Positions 1 to 5,196 are shown, counted from the first letter of the stretch. The stretch: DNA of 6,849 nt from Patescibacteria group bacterium (GCA_018053685.1 JAGPKW010000046.1:1-6849); one strand, 5' to 3'. The notes: generated by a model from the letters alone, not told the origin. Made by a program: numbers and translations.

Positions 1-401
1 TTAACAGCGATAGTTTAGGAGTAGACGAGGACTTTCTAATACAAAGTGTCTATCTAACATACGAGAGCAAAACAAAAATGTATTACGATGTCAGTTTAGC
101 AACATTAAGAACGCTTGGAATAATTGATTTTTTAATTAGACAATTACGCATCGGTAATAGAATTATTAAAGAGACGATTGATGAAGTATTAGTTAGGCCA
201 TTATTCATTACAGAACAACTAGGGATAAAAGAAATTAATGAAATACAAGAGCCAGAAGTAATACCAACTGAGAAACTTGGAATATATGAAGATATATGTG
301 ATAATAATGTAGAGCCGATATTTGTTTATGCTCCATATTTCCCGACAGGAACTGATGACCAGAAAGTAAAAAGCATTTTTAATACAGCTAAATGGCAATA
401 A
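1..401 (+). CDS. C-terminal part of a phage tail/baseplate structural protein (5' truncated by window edge)
   Basis: The reading frame is open from base 3 to the TAA at 399-401, with no stop upstream of the first ATG at 78. The first 25 codons read as ordinary protein (NSDSLGVDEDFLIQSVYLTYES), so this is more likely the tail end of a longer gene than a 107-aa protein starting at 78. ATG 78 has an A-rich leader like other starts here, so an internal or separate start is possible. The stretch YDVSLATLRTLGIIDFL followed by a charged helix and DEVL resembles C-terminal parts of siphophage tail-tip or baseplate proteins, but this is pattern recall only. No transmembrane or catalytic motif is visible. 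The stop is 1 nt before the next ATG, so the two genes are probably co-translated. Structural role moderately likely; exact identity unknown. Confidence 0.65.
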   Translation, partial: NSDSLGVDEDFLIQSVYLTYESKTKMYYDVSLATLRTLGIIDFLIRQLRIGNRIIKETIDEVLVRPLFITEQLGIKEINEIQEPEVIPTEKLGIYEDICDNNVEPIFVYAPYFPTGTDDQKVKSIFNTAKWQ

Positions 402-402
402 T

Positions 403-861
403 ATGAATAAAAAAACAAAAAACAAAATAAGAGTAAAAGGAATACATACAGCGTTCTTTATAAGAGGCGATAAAGTTATTAAGATTGATACAGTTGAGAA
501 CATAGTGACCTATAAAGGAATTGAGACTATGTGGAAGAAAATGGCAGGAGAATATTCAGGAGAATTGATGATTGATAAGGCAGTTTTAGGAACAGGAGAA
601 ACTCCACCAGCAGTTACAGATTTAGAAATTGAAACTGAAGTTTATAGAAATAATGTTATATCAGTAACGGCACAGGATAATATGATATATGTTGATGCGT
701 ATTTTAGTCAGGCAGAAGTTACTGGAACATTTAAGGAGTTTGGATACCTTATTGATAATAGTGTATTATGGAATAGAGCCGCAGTTAACTGGGAGAAAGG
801 AGACTTAGATGCTTTATTAGTCAGGTCGTCCTTTATGATAACAAATGAAGAAGAAAGTTAA
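403..861 (+). CDS. Phage tail-associated structural protein, small (152 aa)
   Basis: The protein has no recognised enzyme motif but follows a pattern seen in phage tail or baseplate accessory proteins: a short basic N-terminus, then VLGTGETPPAVTDLEIETEV (about 61-80), an alternating beta-rich segment, an EVTGTFKEFGYL segment (about 105-116), and LWNRAAVNWEKGDLDALLV (about 122-140). In the proteins I recall, a GTG-TPP loop, 'E.EV.R', 'G...EFGL' and a terminal 'NRA....K..D..L.V' strand form a beta-sandwich. It has no signal peptide or membrane helix. It sits 1 nt after the preceding tail gene and 11 nt before the beta-helix tail protein, which supports a role in the distal tail. The leader has no Shine-Dalgarno; the ATG directly follows the upstream stop (TAAtATG), so translational coupling is likely. 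Confidence 0.7.
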   Translation: MNKKTKNKIRVKGIHTAFFIRGDKVIKIDTVENIVTYKGIETMWKKMAGEYSGELMIDKAVLGTGETPPAVTDLEIETEVYRNNVISVTAQDNMIYVDAYFSQAEVTGTFKEFGYLIDNSVLWNRAAVNWEKGDLDALLVRSSFMITNEEES

Positions 862-872
862 AAAATATAAAT

Positions 873-2006
873 ATGGCAATACCTAAAAATGTATTTTCTG
901 CTGGAGACCCTATTCTAGCAGAAGAGATAAATGAAAACTTTGAAGAATTATGGGCTGGATACGATGCGATAGTTTCACCATCTGGTAATGAATACTCAAC
1001 GATTGGAGGAGCTTTGACTGATGGCAAGAAAAAAATCTTTGTTAAAAACGGCAATTATACTGAGTTGTCTATAACTATAACACAGAATAATACGCTTATT
1101 GTAGGAGAGAGCAAAGAAGGAGTTATAATTACAAGTTCTGTGAATGGCCCTGATTCAAAAGCCATTGATATTAATGCTGATAATGTTTCTTTGAAGAATC
1201 TTACTATTAAGGGACATCTTACAGATGTAACACCAGATACCGAGAGCATAATTTATATCTCAAAAAATCAAGCCAAAGGAATTATAATTAATAATTGTAA
1301 TTTTTTTGATACTAAAGGACGTTTCATCTATGGTAATTATGCAGAAATTAAGGCATATAATTCTTTATTTGACGGCACTTCCAAAATAGCTCAATGGAAT
1401 AGTTTAATAAGCGACCTTGGTATGGGGTCAGTAATACTTGGTTGTAGAATCATATCACAGAAAACTAACAATACATATATGCCTGTGATTGATTATGGCT
1501 ATGGATTAATTCAAGGTTGTTTGATAGAAGGAGATGTAATTTCTGTCACTTTTTATGAATCTGGAAAAATGATTGGATGCGAAGTTAAAGCAAGAAGATG
1601 CTATTTGAACAGTGGTAATTTTATTGGAAACTACTTTGATAATGATGGAAAGGATCCTGGCACTGGTTGGATGCTTCTACTCTATAATACTAGATTTATA
1701 GACAATAGAGTGCGTTGCAGTTATTATGCGAGACCTTTAATTAGTTGCACTAATAATAATATTATATGTAACAATTATTTTGATATGGGAAGTAAAATAA
1801 GCCTTGATGCTCCATATGTAATTTTCTGTAATAATAAATGGCAAAATACTGGTAGTGGTTTTACTATGACGATTGAAATAACTAGCAATGCTAACAGATG
1901 CCAAGTTAATCATAACATCGTTATTGGTGGTGGTGATAGCACGCCAGTTATCACTGATGCTGGAACAGGTAATAATAAACTAAATAATATACTTTATAAA
2001 GAGTAG
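873..2006 (+). CDS. Tail fibre / receptor-binding protein with right-handed parallel beta-helix (377 aa)
   Basis: The N-terminus (about 8-27, VFSAGDPILAEEINENFEEL) is the short motif often found at the start of phage tail fibres ('aGD.l.A..iN.NF'), probably for attachment to the virion. The segment STIGGALTDGKKKIFVKNGN (about 42-61) matches the start of pectin-lyase-fold beta-helices. From there to the C-terminus short strands repeat, with turns rich in Asn, Gly and Cys (VSLKNLTIKG, KGIIINNCNF, ISCTNNNIICNNYF), as expected for stacked helix coils and Asn ladders. No catalytic site can be named, so it may only bind the host surface or may also cut polysaccharide. Its place between a tail protein and the endolysin fits a host-specificity gene. 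The stop is TAG. The leader is AAAAATATAAAT with no Shine-Dalgarno. Confidence 0.8.
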   Translation: MAIPKNVFSAGDPILAEEINENFEELWAGYDAIVSPSGNEYSTIGGALTDGKKKIFVKNGNYTELSITITQNNTLIVGESKEGVIITSSVNGPDSKAIDINADNVSLKNLTIKGHLTDVTPDTESIIYISKNQAKGIIINNCNFFDTKGRFIYGNYAEIKAYNSLFDGTSKIAQWNSLISDLGMGSVILGCRIISQKTNNTYMPVIDYGYGLIQGCLIEGDVISVTFYESGKMIGCEVKARRCYLNSGNFIGNYFDNDGKDPGTGWMLLLYNTRFIDNRVRCSYYARPLISCTNNNIICNNYFDMGSKISLDAPYVIFCNNKWQNTGSGFTMTIEITSNANRCQVNHNIVIGGGDSTPVITDAGTGNNKLNNILYKE

Positions 2007-2007
2007 T

Positions 2008-2991
2008 ATGAAAACATACAATGGAGCAATAATAGACCCAATAGATGAACGAGACTACCGACTTGAAGAAGTTGGAATGTTTGCTCCTGTCAATTGGATA
2101 GAGAAAAAAGGAATAAGGCAATTTGAAGTTAAAGACCAAGACCAGTCACTTAGCTGCGTAGCAAACGCCGTAGCAAAAATACTTGCTATTGAAAACTACC
2201 TTGAAGAAGGCAGGTATTTTCCTTTATCAGCAAGAGATTTATATACAAGGCGAACCAATAAAGGAGGTGGAATGAATTACAGAGAAGGAATGAAAATTGG
2301 ACACGAGAGGGGAATAACACTTGAATATCTTATGCCCTCAAATGGAATGAACGAAAATGAAATGAACAAAGCAGATGACAGAACAACATTTACAGAAATG
2401 ACAGGGAACATTTTAGCAGGTGGAAATTATATCGCAACACCTTTTGATATAGACATTATTGCGTCTATTATCAATCAAGGCAAGGGAGTGCTACTTGGCT
2501 TCAGATTTGATTATAACGAGTGGGATTTAGAAGTTCCAGTAATCAATCCCAATTCAAAATTATCTTGTCATCACGGAGTTGCTGGAATTGACTTTACTAT
2601 CAAAAACGGAAAGAGGGCAATTGTAATTGATGAAAGTTGGGGATTTAGAAATATAACTCAGAGATATATAACAGAGGATTGGTTTATAAATAACAGAGTA
2701 ACAGCAAGCTGGTATTTTGAAGATTTACCTAATAATAATAACAAAGAGATGATAAAGGTAAAATACAGGTTTGATTATGACCTATGTTTTGGTATGAGAA
2801 GTCCAGCAGTATCAGAGTTACAGAAAGTTTTAATCTCGCAAGGATACCTATCAATTAGAGAGCCAACAGGATATTTTGGAAGCTTAACATTAGAAGCAGT
2901 TAAAAAATATCAGCGTGTTAATGGTATTTCACCCATCTCGGGTTATGTAGGTCCACTAACCCGTGAAGTTCTAAATCGTAATAATAAGTAA
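2008..2991 (+). CDS. Endolysin-like protein: papain-like (C1A) cysteine peptidase plus peptidoglycan-binding domain
   Basis: Residues about 20-240 form a papain-like peptidase. DQDQSLSC places the catalytic Cys at 50, with the oxyanion Gln at 44 (six before the Cys, as in papain). CHHGVAGIDF gives the catalytic His at 189. DESWG (208-212) aligns with papain NSWG, but the Asn is replaced by Glu209. Residues about 255-325 are a peptidoglycan-binding type 1 domain: SPAVSELQKVLISQGYL, then GYFGSLTLEAVKKYQ and GYVGPLTREVLN, with spelling very common in Patescibacteria proteins. There is no signal peptide, so release through the holin encoded next is expected. A run NNNNK (about 242-246) looks like the domain linker. 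The substrate could be peptidoglycan cross-links or an S-layer/surface protein. It starts 1 nt after the upstream TAG (TAGtATG), pointing to coupling. Confidence 0.85.
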   Translation: MKTYNGAIIDPIDERDYRLEEVGMFAPVNWIEKKGIRQFEVKDQDQSLSCVANAVAKILAIENYLEEGRYFPLSARDLYTRRTNKGGGMNYREGMKIGHERGITLEYLMPSNGMNENEMNKADDRTTFTEMTGNILAGGNYIATPFDIDIIASIINQGKGVLLGFRFDYNEWDLEVPVINPNSKLSCHHGVAGIDFTIKNGKRAIVIDESWGFRNITQRYITEDWFINNRVTASWYFEDLPNNNNKEMIKVKYRFDYDLCFGMRSPAVSELQKVLISQGYLSIREPTGYFGSLTLEAVKKYQRVNGISPISGYVGPLTREVLNRNNK

Positions 2992-3000
2992 ATAAAAAAT

Positions 3001-3225
3001 ATGACACAAAAAATAAAATCAGCATTACTAAGATTTATAAGAGGTTTTGTCTCAGGGGCAATATCAGCGATGGTAGTTATCGCTCCTAATTCAATGAACG
3101 ATTGGTCAGACCTCAGCACTTGGATTGGAGCATTATCATTAGCAGGTATATTCGGTGGAATTACAGGAGCATTACTGGCGATGGATAAATACATCAGAGA
3201 CACAATGTCGGAAGGCAAAAATTAA
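3001..3225 (+). CDS. Holin-like small membrane protein (74 aa)
   Basis: The protein has two hydrophobic segments, about residues 13-30 (IRGFVSGAISAMVVIAP) and 41-62 (WIGALSLAGIFGGITGALLA), joined by a short polar loop (NSMNDWSDLST). The N-terminus is basic (MTQKIKSALLRFIR) and the C-terminus short and charged. Size, two helices and position 9 nt after the endolysin are those of a class II type holin, which would let the signal-less endolysin reach the cell wall. The Gly/Ala-rich helices suit oligomerisation. The leader TAAATAAAAAAT directly before ATG has no Shine-Dalgarno. No known holin family can be named from sequence alone; a non-lytic membrane protein cannot be excluded. Confidence 0.75.
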   Translation: MTQKIKSALLRFIRGFVSGAISAMVVIAPNSMNDWSDLSTWIGALSLAGIFGGITGALLAMDKYIRDTMSEGKN

Positions 3226-3312
3226 CGATTTGAGGCGATGAAAAAGAAGAAATGAGTAAATATACGAAAAGAAGAAGAAAACGACTCTAAGGCGGATAAA
3301 TACAAAGAAAAA

Positions 3313-3396
3313 ATGGTGTATGGACTGACAATAGACCTATCATCTCTGCCAAAAGACATCAGAAAGGAGATTTTCAAAGAAATATTGCCTAAATAA
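3313..3396 (+). CDS. Small hypothetical protein (27 aa, start uncertain, possibly a disrupted longer ORF)
   Basis: ATG 3313 follows an A-rich leader (AAAGAAAAA) like other starts here and gives MVYGLTIDLSSLPKDIRKEI... to the TAA at 3394-3396. The frame is open upstream to a TGA at 3253-3255 and reads as plausible protein (KEEENDSKADKYKEK). An ATG at 3238 lies in the same frame, separated only by that TGA. A second overlapping ORF (ATG 3252 to TAA 3290, MSKYTKRRRKRL) is in another frame. The true start may therefore be further up, or the gene may be broken or frameshifted. It is the last candidate of the late operon, 87 nt after the holin. Function unknown; a lysis accessory role would be only positional. 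Confidence 0.4.
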   Translation: MVYGLTIDLSSLPKDIRKEIFKEILPK

Positions 3397-3431
3397 AAAA
3401 GCCAACCACCCTCACCGGGACATAAGTTGGC
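3391..3431 (-). terminator. Hairpin with U-tract on the minus strand
   Basis: GCCAAC (3401-3406) pairs with GTTGGC (3426-3431), with a small inner CCC/GGG helix (3409-3411 with 3417-3419). Read on the minus strand the stem is followed by TTTTTTATTT (complement of 3391-3400), which is the form of an intrinsic terminator. On the + strand the stem is followed by ACAAAAATAG and only later by TTTTT (3442-3446), so it would be weak for late transcripts. No minus-strand gene is seen that would need it. Confidence 0.5.
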
Positions 3432-3499
3432 ACAAAAATAGTTTTTAGTTTCACTACTTCACTATATTAGACGCAAAAAGTCAAGAATTATTACATCAT

Positions 3500-3527
3500 T
3501 TGACAAAAATAATTGAGTTGATATAAT
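3500..3527 (+). promoter_or_regulatory. Sigma-70 promoter upstream of small transcript / HNH
   Basis: TTGACA at 3500-3505 and TATAAT at 3522-3527 are separated by 16 nt, both matching consensus. The -35 is part of the TTTGACAAAAA element shared by five promoters in this window. The expected transcript start is about 3533-3535. Confidence 0.75.
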
Positions 3528-3533
3528 TATATT

Positions 3534-3597
3534 CAATGATAAAAGAAACTCATAGCAAAAACAAGGTAATCGCTTTTTAGGTTGCCTTGTTTTTTTT
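3534..3597 (+). ncRNA. Candidate ~65-nt small RNA or attenuated leader
   Basis: The region is bounded by a consensus promoter whose start is expected near 3534 and a strong intrinsic terminator ending at about 3597. It contains one 14-codon ORF beginning at ATG 3536 (MIKETHSKNKVIAF, stop TAG 3578-3580), only 1-3 nt from the expected transcript start. The stop codon lies in the terminator loop, so translation could affect hairpin folding and read-through into the HNH gene. It could equally be a small RNA with no coding role. No known RNA family is recognised. Confidence 0.4.
3560..3597 (+). terminator. Intrinsic terminator
   Basis: AACAAGGTAA (3560-3569) pairs with TTGCCTTGTT (3582-3591), ten pairs including one G-U in RNA, with a 12-nt loop. 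The U-run covers 3590-3597, partly overlapping the stem end. It lies between the 3500 promoter and the HNH gene. Confidence 0.8.
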
Positions 3598-3656
3598 ATG
3601 GTTCTTTTTATTGGTTCATTGACAAGGTATAGAAAGCAGAAAGCAAGCTAATCATC

Positions 3657-3665
3657 GGAGGTGAT
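3657..3665 (+). promoter_or_regulatory. Strong Shine-Dalgarno GGAGGTGAT of the HNH gene
   Basis: GGAGGTGAT is a nine-base match to the canonical complement of the 16S rRNA tail. The GGAGG core ends 8 nt before ATG 3670. It fixes the start at 3670 rather than the in-frame GTG at 3661, which is part of the SD itself. Nearly all other genes in the window lack such a site. Confidence 0.85.
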
Positions 3666-3669
3666 TAAA

Positions 3670-3924
3670 ATGAAGAAGGCATTTTGCCCTATCTGTAAGG
3701 AAGTTAAATGGTGTAACAGACATCATAAGTTTCCTCGTACGGTATGGGGATATGGAGAAGAGAACAACAAAGTGATTTACTTATGCCTTGATTGTCATAG
3801 GATGATTCACGAAAAGATAAGAGAAAAGGAAAATGGGATACTTCAACTATTCCCAGAAATCTACATTGAGACATTAGCAGACGCGATTAGAGGAGATGAT
3901 AAGAGTGGCAAAAGAAGAAAGTGA
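3670..3924 (+). CDS. HNH endonuclease (84 aa)
   Basis: The protein is a compact HNH (His-Me finger) nuclease. CPIC (Cys6, Cys9) and CLDC (Cys39, Cys42) form the zinc-holding knuckles. RHHKFPR supplies the first catalytic His (18/19), Asn32/33 is the central residue, and CHRMIH supplies His43 and His47. The tail to residue 84 is charged and helical (FPEIYIETLADAIRG, then DDKSGKRRK). It is short for a homing endonuclease and could be free-standing, or a nicking or packaging-type HNH, although no terminase is adjacent. The next ORF overlaps its last 20 nt. The stop is TGA, whereas most neighbours use TAA. Together with its Shine-Dalgarno, this suggests an inserted cassette with a separate history. 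Confidence 0.85.
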   Translation: MKKAFCPICKEVKWCNRHHKFPRTVWGYGEENNKVIYLCLDCHRMIHEKIREKENGILQLFPEIYIETLADAIRGDDKSGKRRK

Positions 3925-4039
3925 ACAGACCACCTTTATCTGGTGGGACGGAAAGCAAAAGAAGCTTTCTGATTTCTGTAAAGAACTTGGCATAGAACAG
4001 CCCAAAATGGCTAACAAGCCGAACAAAAAAACAGGATAG
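3905..4039 (+). CDS. Small protein overlapping HNH gene, possible HTH fragment of a homing-type nuclease (44 aa)
   Basis: GTG 3905 has AGAGGAG at 3889-3895 with a 9-nt spacer, a good Shine-Dalgarno, and overlaps the HNH gene by 20 nt. An in-frame ATG at 3896 would sit too close to that site. The product carries WWDGKQKKLSDFCKELGIEQ, which resembles the 'G....LSEWCRELGI' DNA-binding helix motif found next to HNH cores in phage homing endonucleases. The usual continuation of that motif is missing, and the protein ends in a lysine-rich tail, so this may be a decayed or separated domain. Codon choice (CAG, CCC, CCG, AAG, GGC) is less AT-rich than in flanking genes. The stop TAG lies inside the terminator stem. 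This is too short to appear in size-limited gene calls. Confidence 0.6.
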   Translation: MAKEESEQTTFIWWDGKQKKLSDFCKELGIEQPKMANKPNKKTG

Positions 4040-4063
4040 AATAATTCTATCCTGCTTTTATTT
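4032..4063 (+). terminator. Intrinsic terminator closing the HNH cassette
   Basis: CAGGATAGAA (4032-4041) pairs perfectly with TTCTATCCTG (4045-4054) around a 3-nt TAA loop, followed by CTTTTATTT. It overlaps the stop codon of the 44-aa gene and touches the next promoter's -35 at 4062, so it separates HNH transcription from the replication genes. Confidence 0.85.
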
Positions 4064-4089
4064 GACAAAAAGGAAAGATACTCTATAAT
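4062..4089 (+). promoter_or_regulatory. Upstream promoter of tandem pair before replication initiator
   Basis: TTGACA 4062-4067 and TATAAT 4084-4089 are separated by 16 nt. It shares the TTTGACAAAAA element and begins at the tail of the preceding terminator. Expected start near 4096, about 76 nt before the initiator gene. Confidence 0.75.
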
Positions 4090-4109
4090 AGTGTCATAGT
4101 ATATTTTAT

Positions 4110-4138
4110 TTGACAAAAAGTAATAAGAAACATATAAT
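4110..4138 (+). promoter_or_regulatory. Proximal promoter of replication initiator
   Basis: TTGACA 4110-4115 and TATAAT 4133-4138 have a 17-nt spacer, a full consensus. It lies 48 bp after the upstream copy. Expected start about 4145, giving a leader of about 27 nt with no Shine-Dalgarno before ATG 4172. Confidence 0.8.
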
Positions 4139-4171
4139 AAGAACATAATCATAATAACTCAGATTAAAAAT

Positions 4172-4864
4172 ATGGAAAAAAAATTCAGCACTTGGTCAGT
4201 AATTCCAACAGAGGTAATGCTTAATAAAGAAATATCAAGCACTACGAAAATACTGTATGGGATTATCGGTTCTTTATGTAATGAAAAAGGTTATTGCTGG
4301 GCGAGTAATGATTACTTGGGAGAATTACTTGGAATAACAAGTACAAGAGTATCCTTAATTATTAAAGAGTTGGTTGAAATAGGACTAATAGAAAGTGAAA
4401 TTGAAAAGAATTATAAGAGAAAAATAAAATTAAAAGGGGTATTAAGAAAAGTTAAAGGGGGGGTTAAAGAAAAATTAAAGGGGGGTTTAAGAAAAGTTAA
4501 AGATAATAATATAATAAAATATTATAATAATAATAATATAAATAATAATAATAATAATAATAATATAAACAATAATAGCGAGGATAAACCTCGCAATGAT
4601 GTTCAGGAACTTCTAAAATTATTCTATGAAAACCTAAATCCTAACATAAAGTTCCAGAACAAAACACTCAGAGCAGATGCTGAGTTTTTAGTCAATCATT
4701 ATCCATTAGATAAATTGGAGACGATGATTTTATACATCAAAGAGCATCAAGGAGAGCAATACTTTCCGACAATCACAACACCAACTCAATTAAGAGATAA
4801 AATGGCGTTAATAATAAATCATAGAAATAGAGAAATTAAAGGAAGTAAGATTATAAAAATATGA
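4172..4864 (+). CDS. Phage replication initiator / replisome organiser with intragenic origin (230 aa)
   Basis: Residues about 8-85 form a winged helix-turn-helix of the phage replication-protein kind: ISSTTKILYGIIGSLCNEKG, then SNDYLGELLGITSTRVSLII with KELVEIGLIES as recognition helix and wing. Residues 86-111 are a lysine/glycine repeat ([LV]KGG[VL]..K), and about 112-135 are nearly all Asn. The C-terminal domain (about 143-220) carries LFYENLNP, NKTLRADAEFLVNHY and FPTITTPTQLRDKMALI, as in phage replisome organisers; it probably recruits helicase or its loader. The repeat and poly-Asn linker are the translation of an iteron array and an A/T tract, so the linker is set by DNA function. The stop TGA overlaps the next start (ATGA). 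Two promoters lie upstream. No helicase or helicase-loader gene is seen nearby, so host helicase is likely used. Domain roles are inferred from family resemblance. Confidence 0.8.
   Translation: MEKKFSTWSVIPTEVMLNKEISSTTKILYGIIGSLCNEKGYCWASNDYLGELLGITSTRVSLIIKELVEIGLIESEIEKNYKRKIKLKGVLRKVKGGVKEKLKGGLRKVKDNNIIKYYNNNNINNNNNNNNINNNSEDKPRNDVQELLKLFYENLNPNIKFQNKTLRADAEFLVNHYPLDKLETMILYIKEHQGEQYFPTITTPTQLRDKMALIINHRNREIKGSKIIKI
4430..4496 (+). repeat. Direct repeats (iteron-like) inside the initiator gene
   Basis: Three tandem units of 22, 23 and 22 bp start at 4430, 4452 and 4475. Each has the form TTAAA(A)-G-run-TTAA(A)GAAAA; a fourth partial unit (TTAAAGA) begins at 4497. The G-runs are 4, 7 and 6 long, striking in such AT-rich DNA, and the unit lengths do not keep to an exact multiple of three. 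The repeats lie directly before the A/T tract, so they are the likely binding sites for the initiator's N-terminal domain. Confidence 0.75.
4503..4569. other. 67-bp pure A/T tract, probable DNA-unwinding element of replication origin
   Basis: No G or C occurs from 4503 to 4569; the tract is built of AAT/TAAT repeats and encodes the poly-Asn linker. It immediately follows the G-run repeats within the initiator gene. Iterons followed by an A/T-rich element inside the initiator gene is the layout of lambda ori in gene O. Confidence 0.65.
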
Positions 4865-5154
4865 ATCAGGAAATAACAAACAAAACAAAATGTCTTTTAA
4901 CAAGAGAAGGAATTGAAATATGGATTGATGATATTCAAGCAGAAAAAATATCTCAATTAATTTTAACAGCCAAAGAAAACAAACTAATAGAAGTTGATGG
5001 CGAAACAATCTCAGTTAATTCAATCTCTGGAATATACTCGGCCCAAAAGATTGAGGACCTAAGAAGAAAAAAACAAGGGCAATGGCAGTGCGAATATTGT
5101 AAAAGATGGCATCCAAGAGATGAGCAATGTGGCTGTAATGGAGGGAGGTATTAA
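4861..5154 (+). CDS. Small zinc-ribbon protein, unknown function (97 aa)
   Basis: The start ATG overlaps the initiator's TGA stop (ATGA), so the two are translationally coupled. Residues 1-65 are a small alpha/beta region (GIEIWIDDIQAEKISQLIL, then KLIEVDGETISVNSISGIY). The C-terminus holds a zinc-binding cluster: CEYC (77, 80), His84 and CGC (90, 92) in the context QWQCEYCKRWHPRDEQCGC. Zinc ribbons of this kind usually bind nucleic acid or proteins. Position directly after the initiator suggests a replication or early regulatory accessory, but I do not recognise the family. No terminator is visible between it and the next promoter. Confidence 0.75.
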   Translation: MNQEITNKTKCLLTREGIEIWIDDIQAEKISQLILTAKENKLIEVDGETISVNSISGIYSAQKIEDLRRKKQGQWQCEYCKRWHPRDEQCGCNGGRY

Positions 5155-5160
5155 AAACAT

Positions 5161-5190
5161 TTGACAAAAAAAAATGAATAAGAGTATAAT
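5161..5190 (+). promoter_or_regulatory. Promoter for a leaderless HTH gene
   Basis: TTGACA 5161-5166 and TATAAT 5185-5190 with an 18-nt spacer. The expected start, 6-8 nt after the -10, falls at 5196-5198, on the ATG of the next gene, so the mRNA should be leaderless. Confidence 0.8.
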
Positions 5191-5196
5191 AGAAAT

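Larger units (their letters stand above)
3397..3669 (+). other. Intergenic control region between late genes and HNH cassette
   Basis: No protein gene longer than 14 codons is supported between the late operon and the HNH gene. The stretch holds a minus-oriented terminator hairpin (3391-3431), a consensus promoter (3500-3527), a short transcript ending in a terminator (to 3597), and the HNH Shine-Dalgarno (3657-3665). Bases 3432-3499 and 3598-3656 show nothing I can name, apart from an isolated TTGACA at 3619-3624 without a good -10. Confidence 0.7.

Noticed and set aside
219..503. Minus-strand ORFs (for example 219-503, 2943-3218, 3874-4152, 4808-5008, 6560-6790)
   Set aside because: They overlap well-supported + strand genes, have Phe/Leu/Ile/Tyr-rich content expected from antisense of AT-rich coding DNA, and have no start signals.
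3238..3396. In-frame TGA as a sign that TGA is a sense codon (Gly code of Gracilibacteria/Absconditabacteria)
   Set aside because: All long genes are intact under the standard code with no internal TGA, and TGA appears as the terminal stop at 3922-3924 and 4862-4864. A single case in a tiny uncertain ORF is not enough.
3619..3624. TTGACA as an extra promoter right before the HNH gene
   Set aside because: There is no acceptable -10 at 16-18 nt, and the sequence lacks the shared TTTGACAAAAA extension. TATAGA at 3629 is too close.
3661..3669. GTG 3661 as start of the HNH gene
   Set aside because: It lies inside the GGAGGTGAT Shine-Dalgarno that serves ATG 3670.
4430..4496. CRISPR array
   Set aside because: Units are tandem without spacers and lie within a coding gene.
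4503..4569. A/T tract as sequencing or assembly artefact
   Set aside because: The frame stays open through it and resumes a sensible C-terminal domain, and it sits next to ordered repeats; exact repeat length could still be slightly wrong in short-read data.
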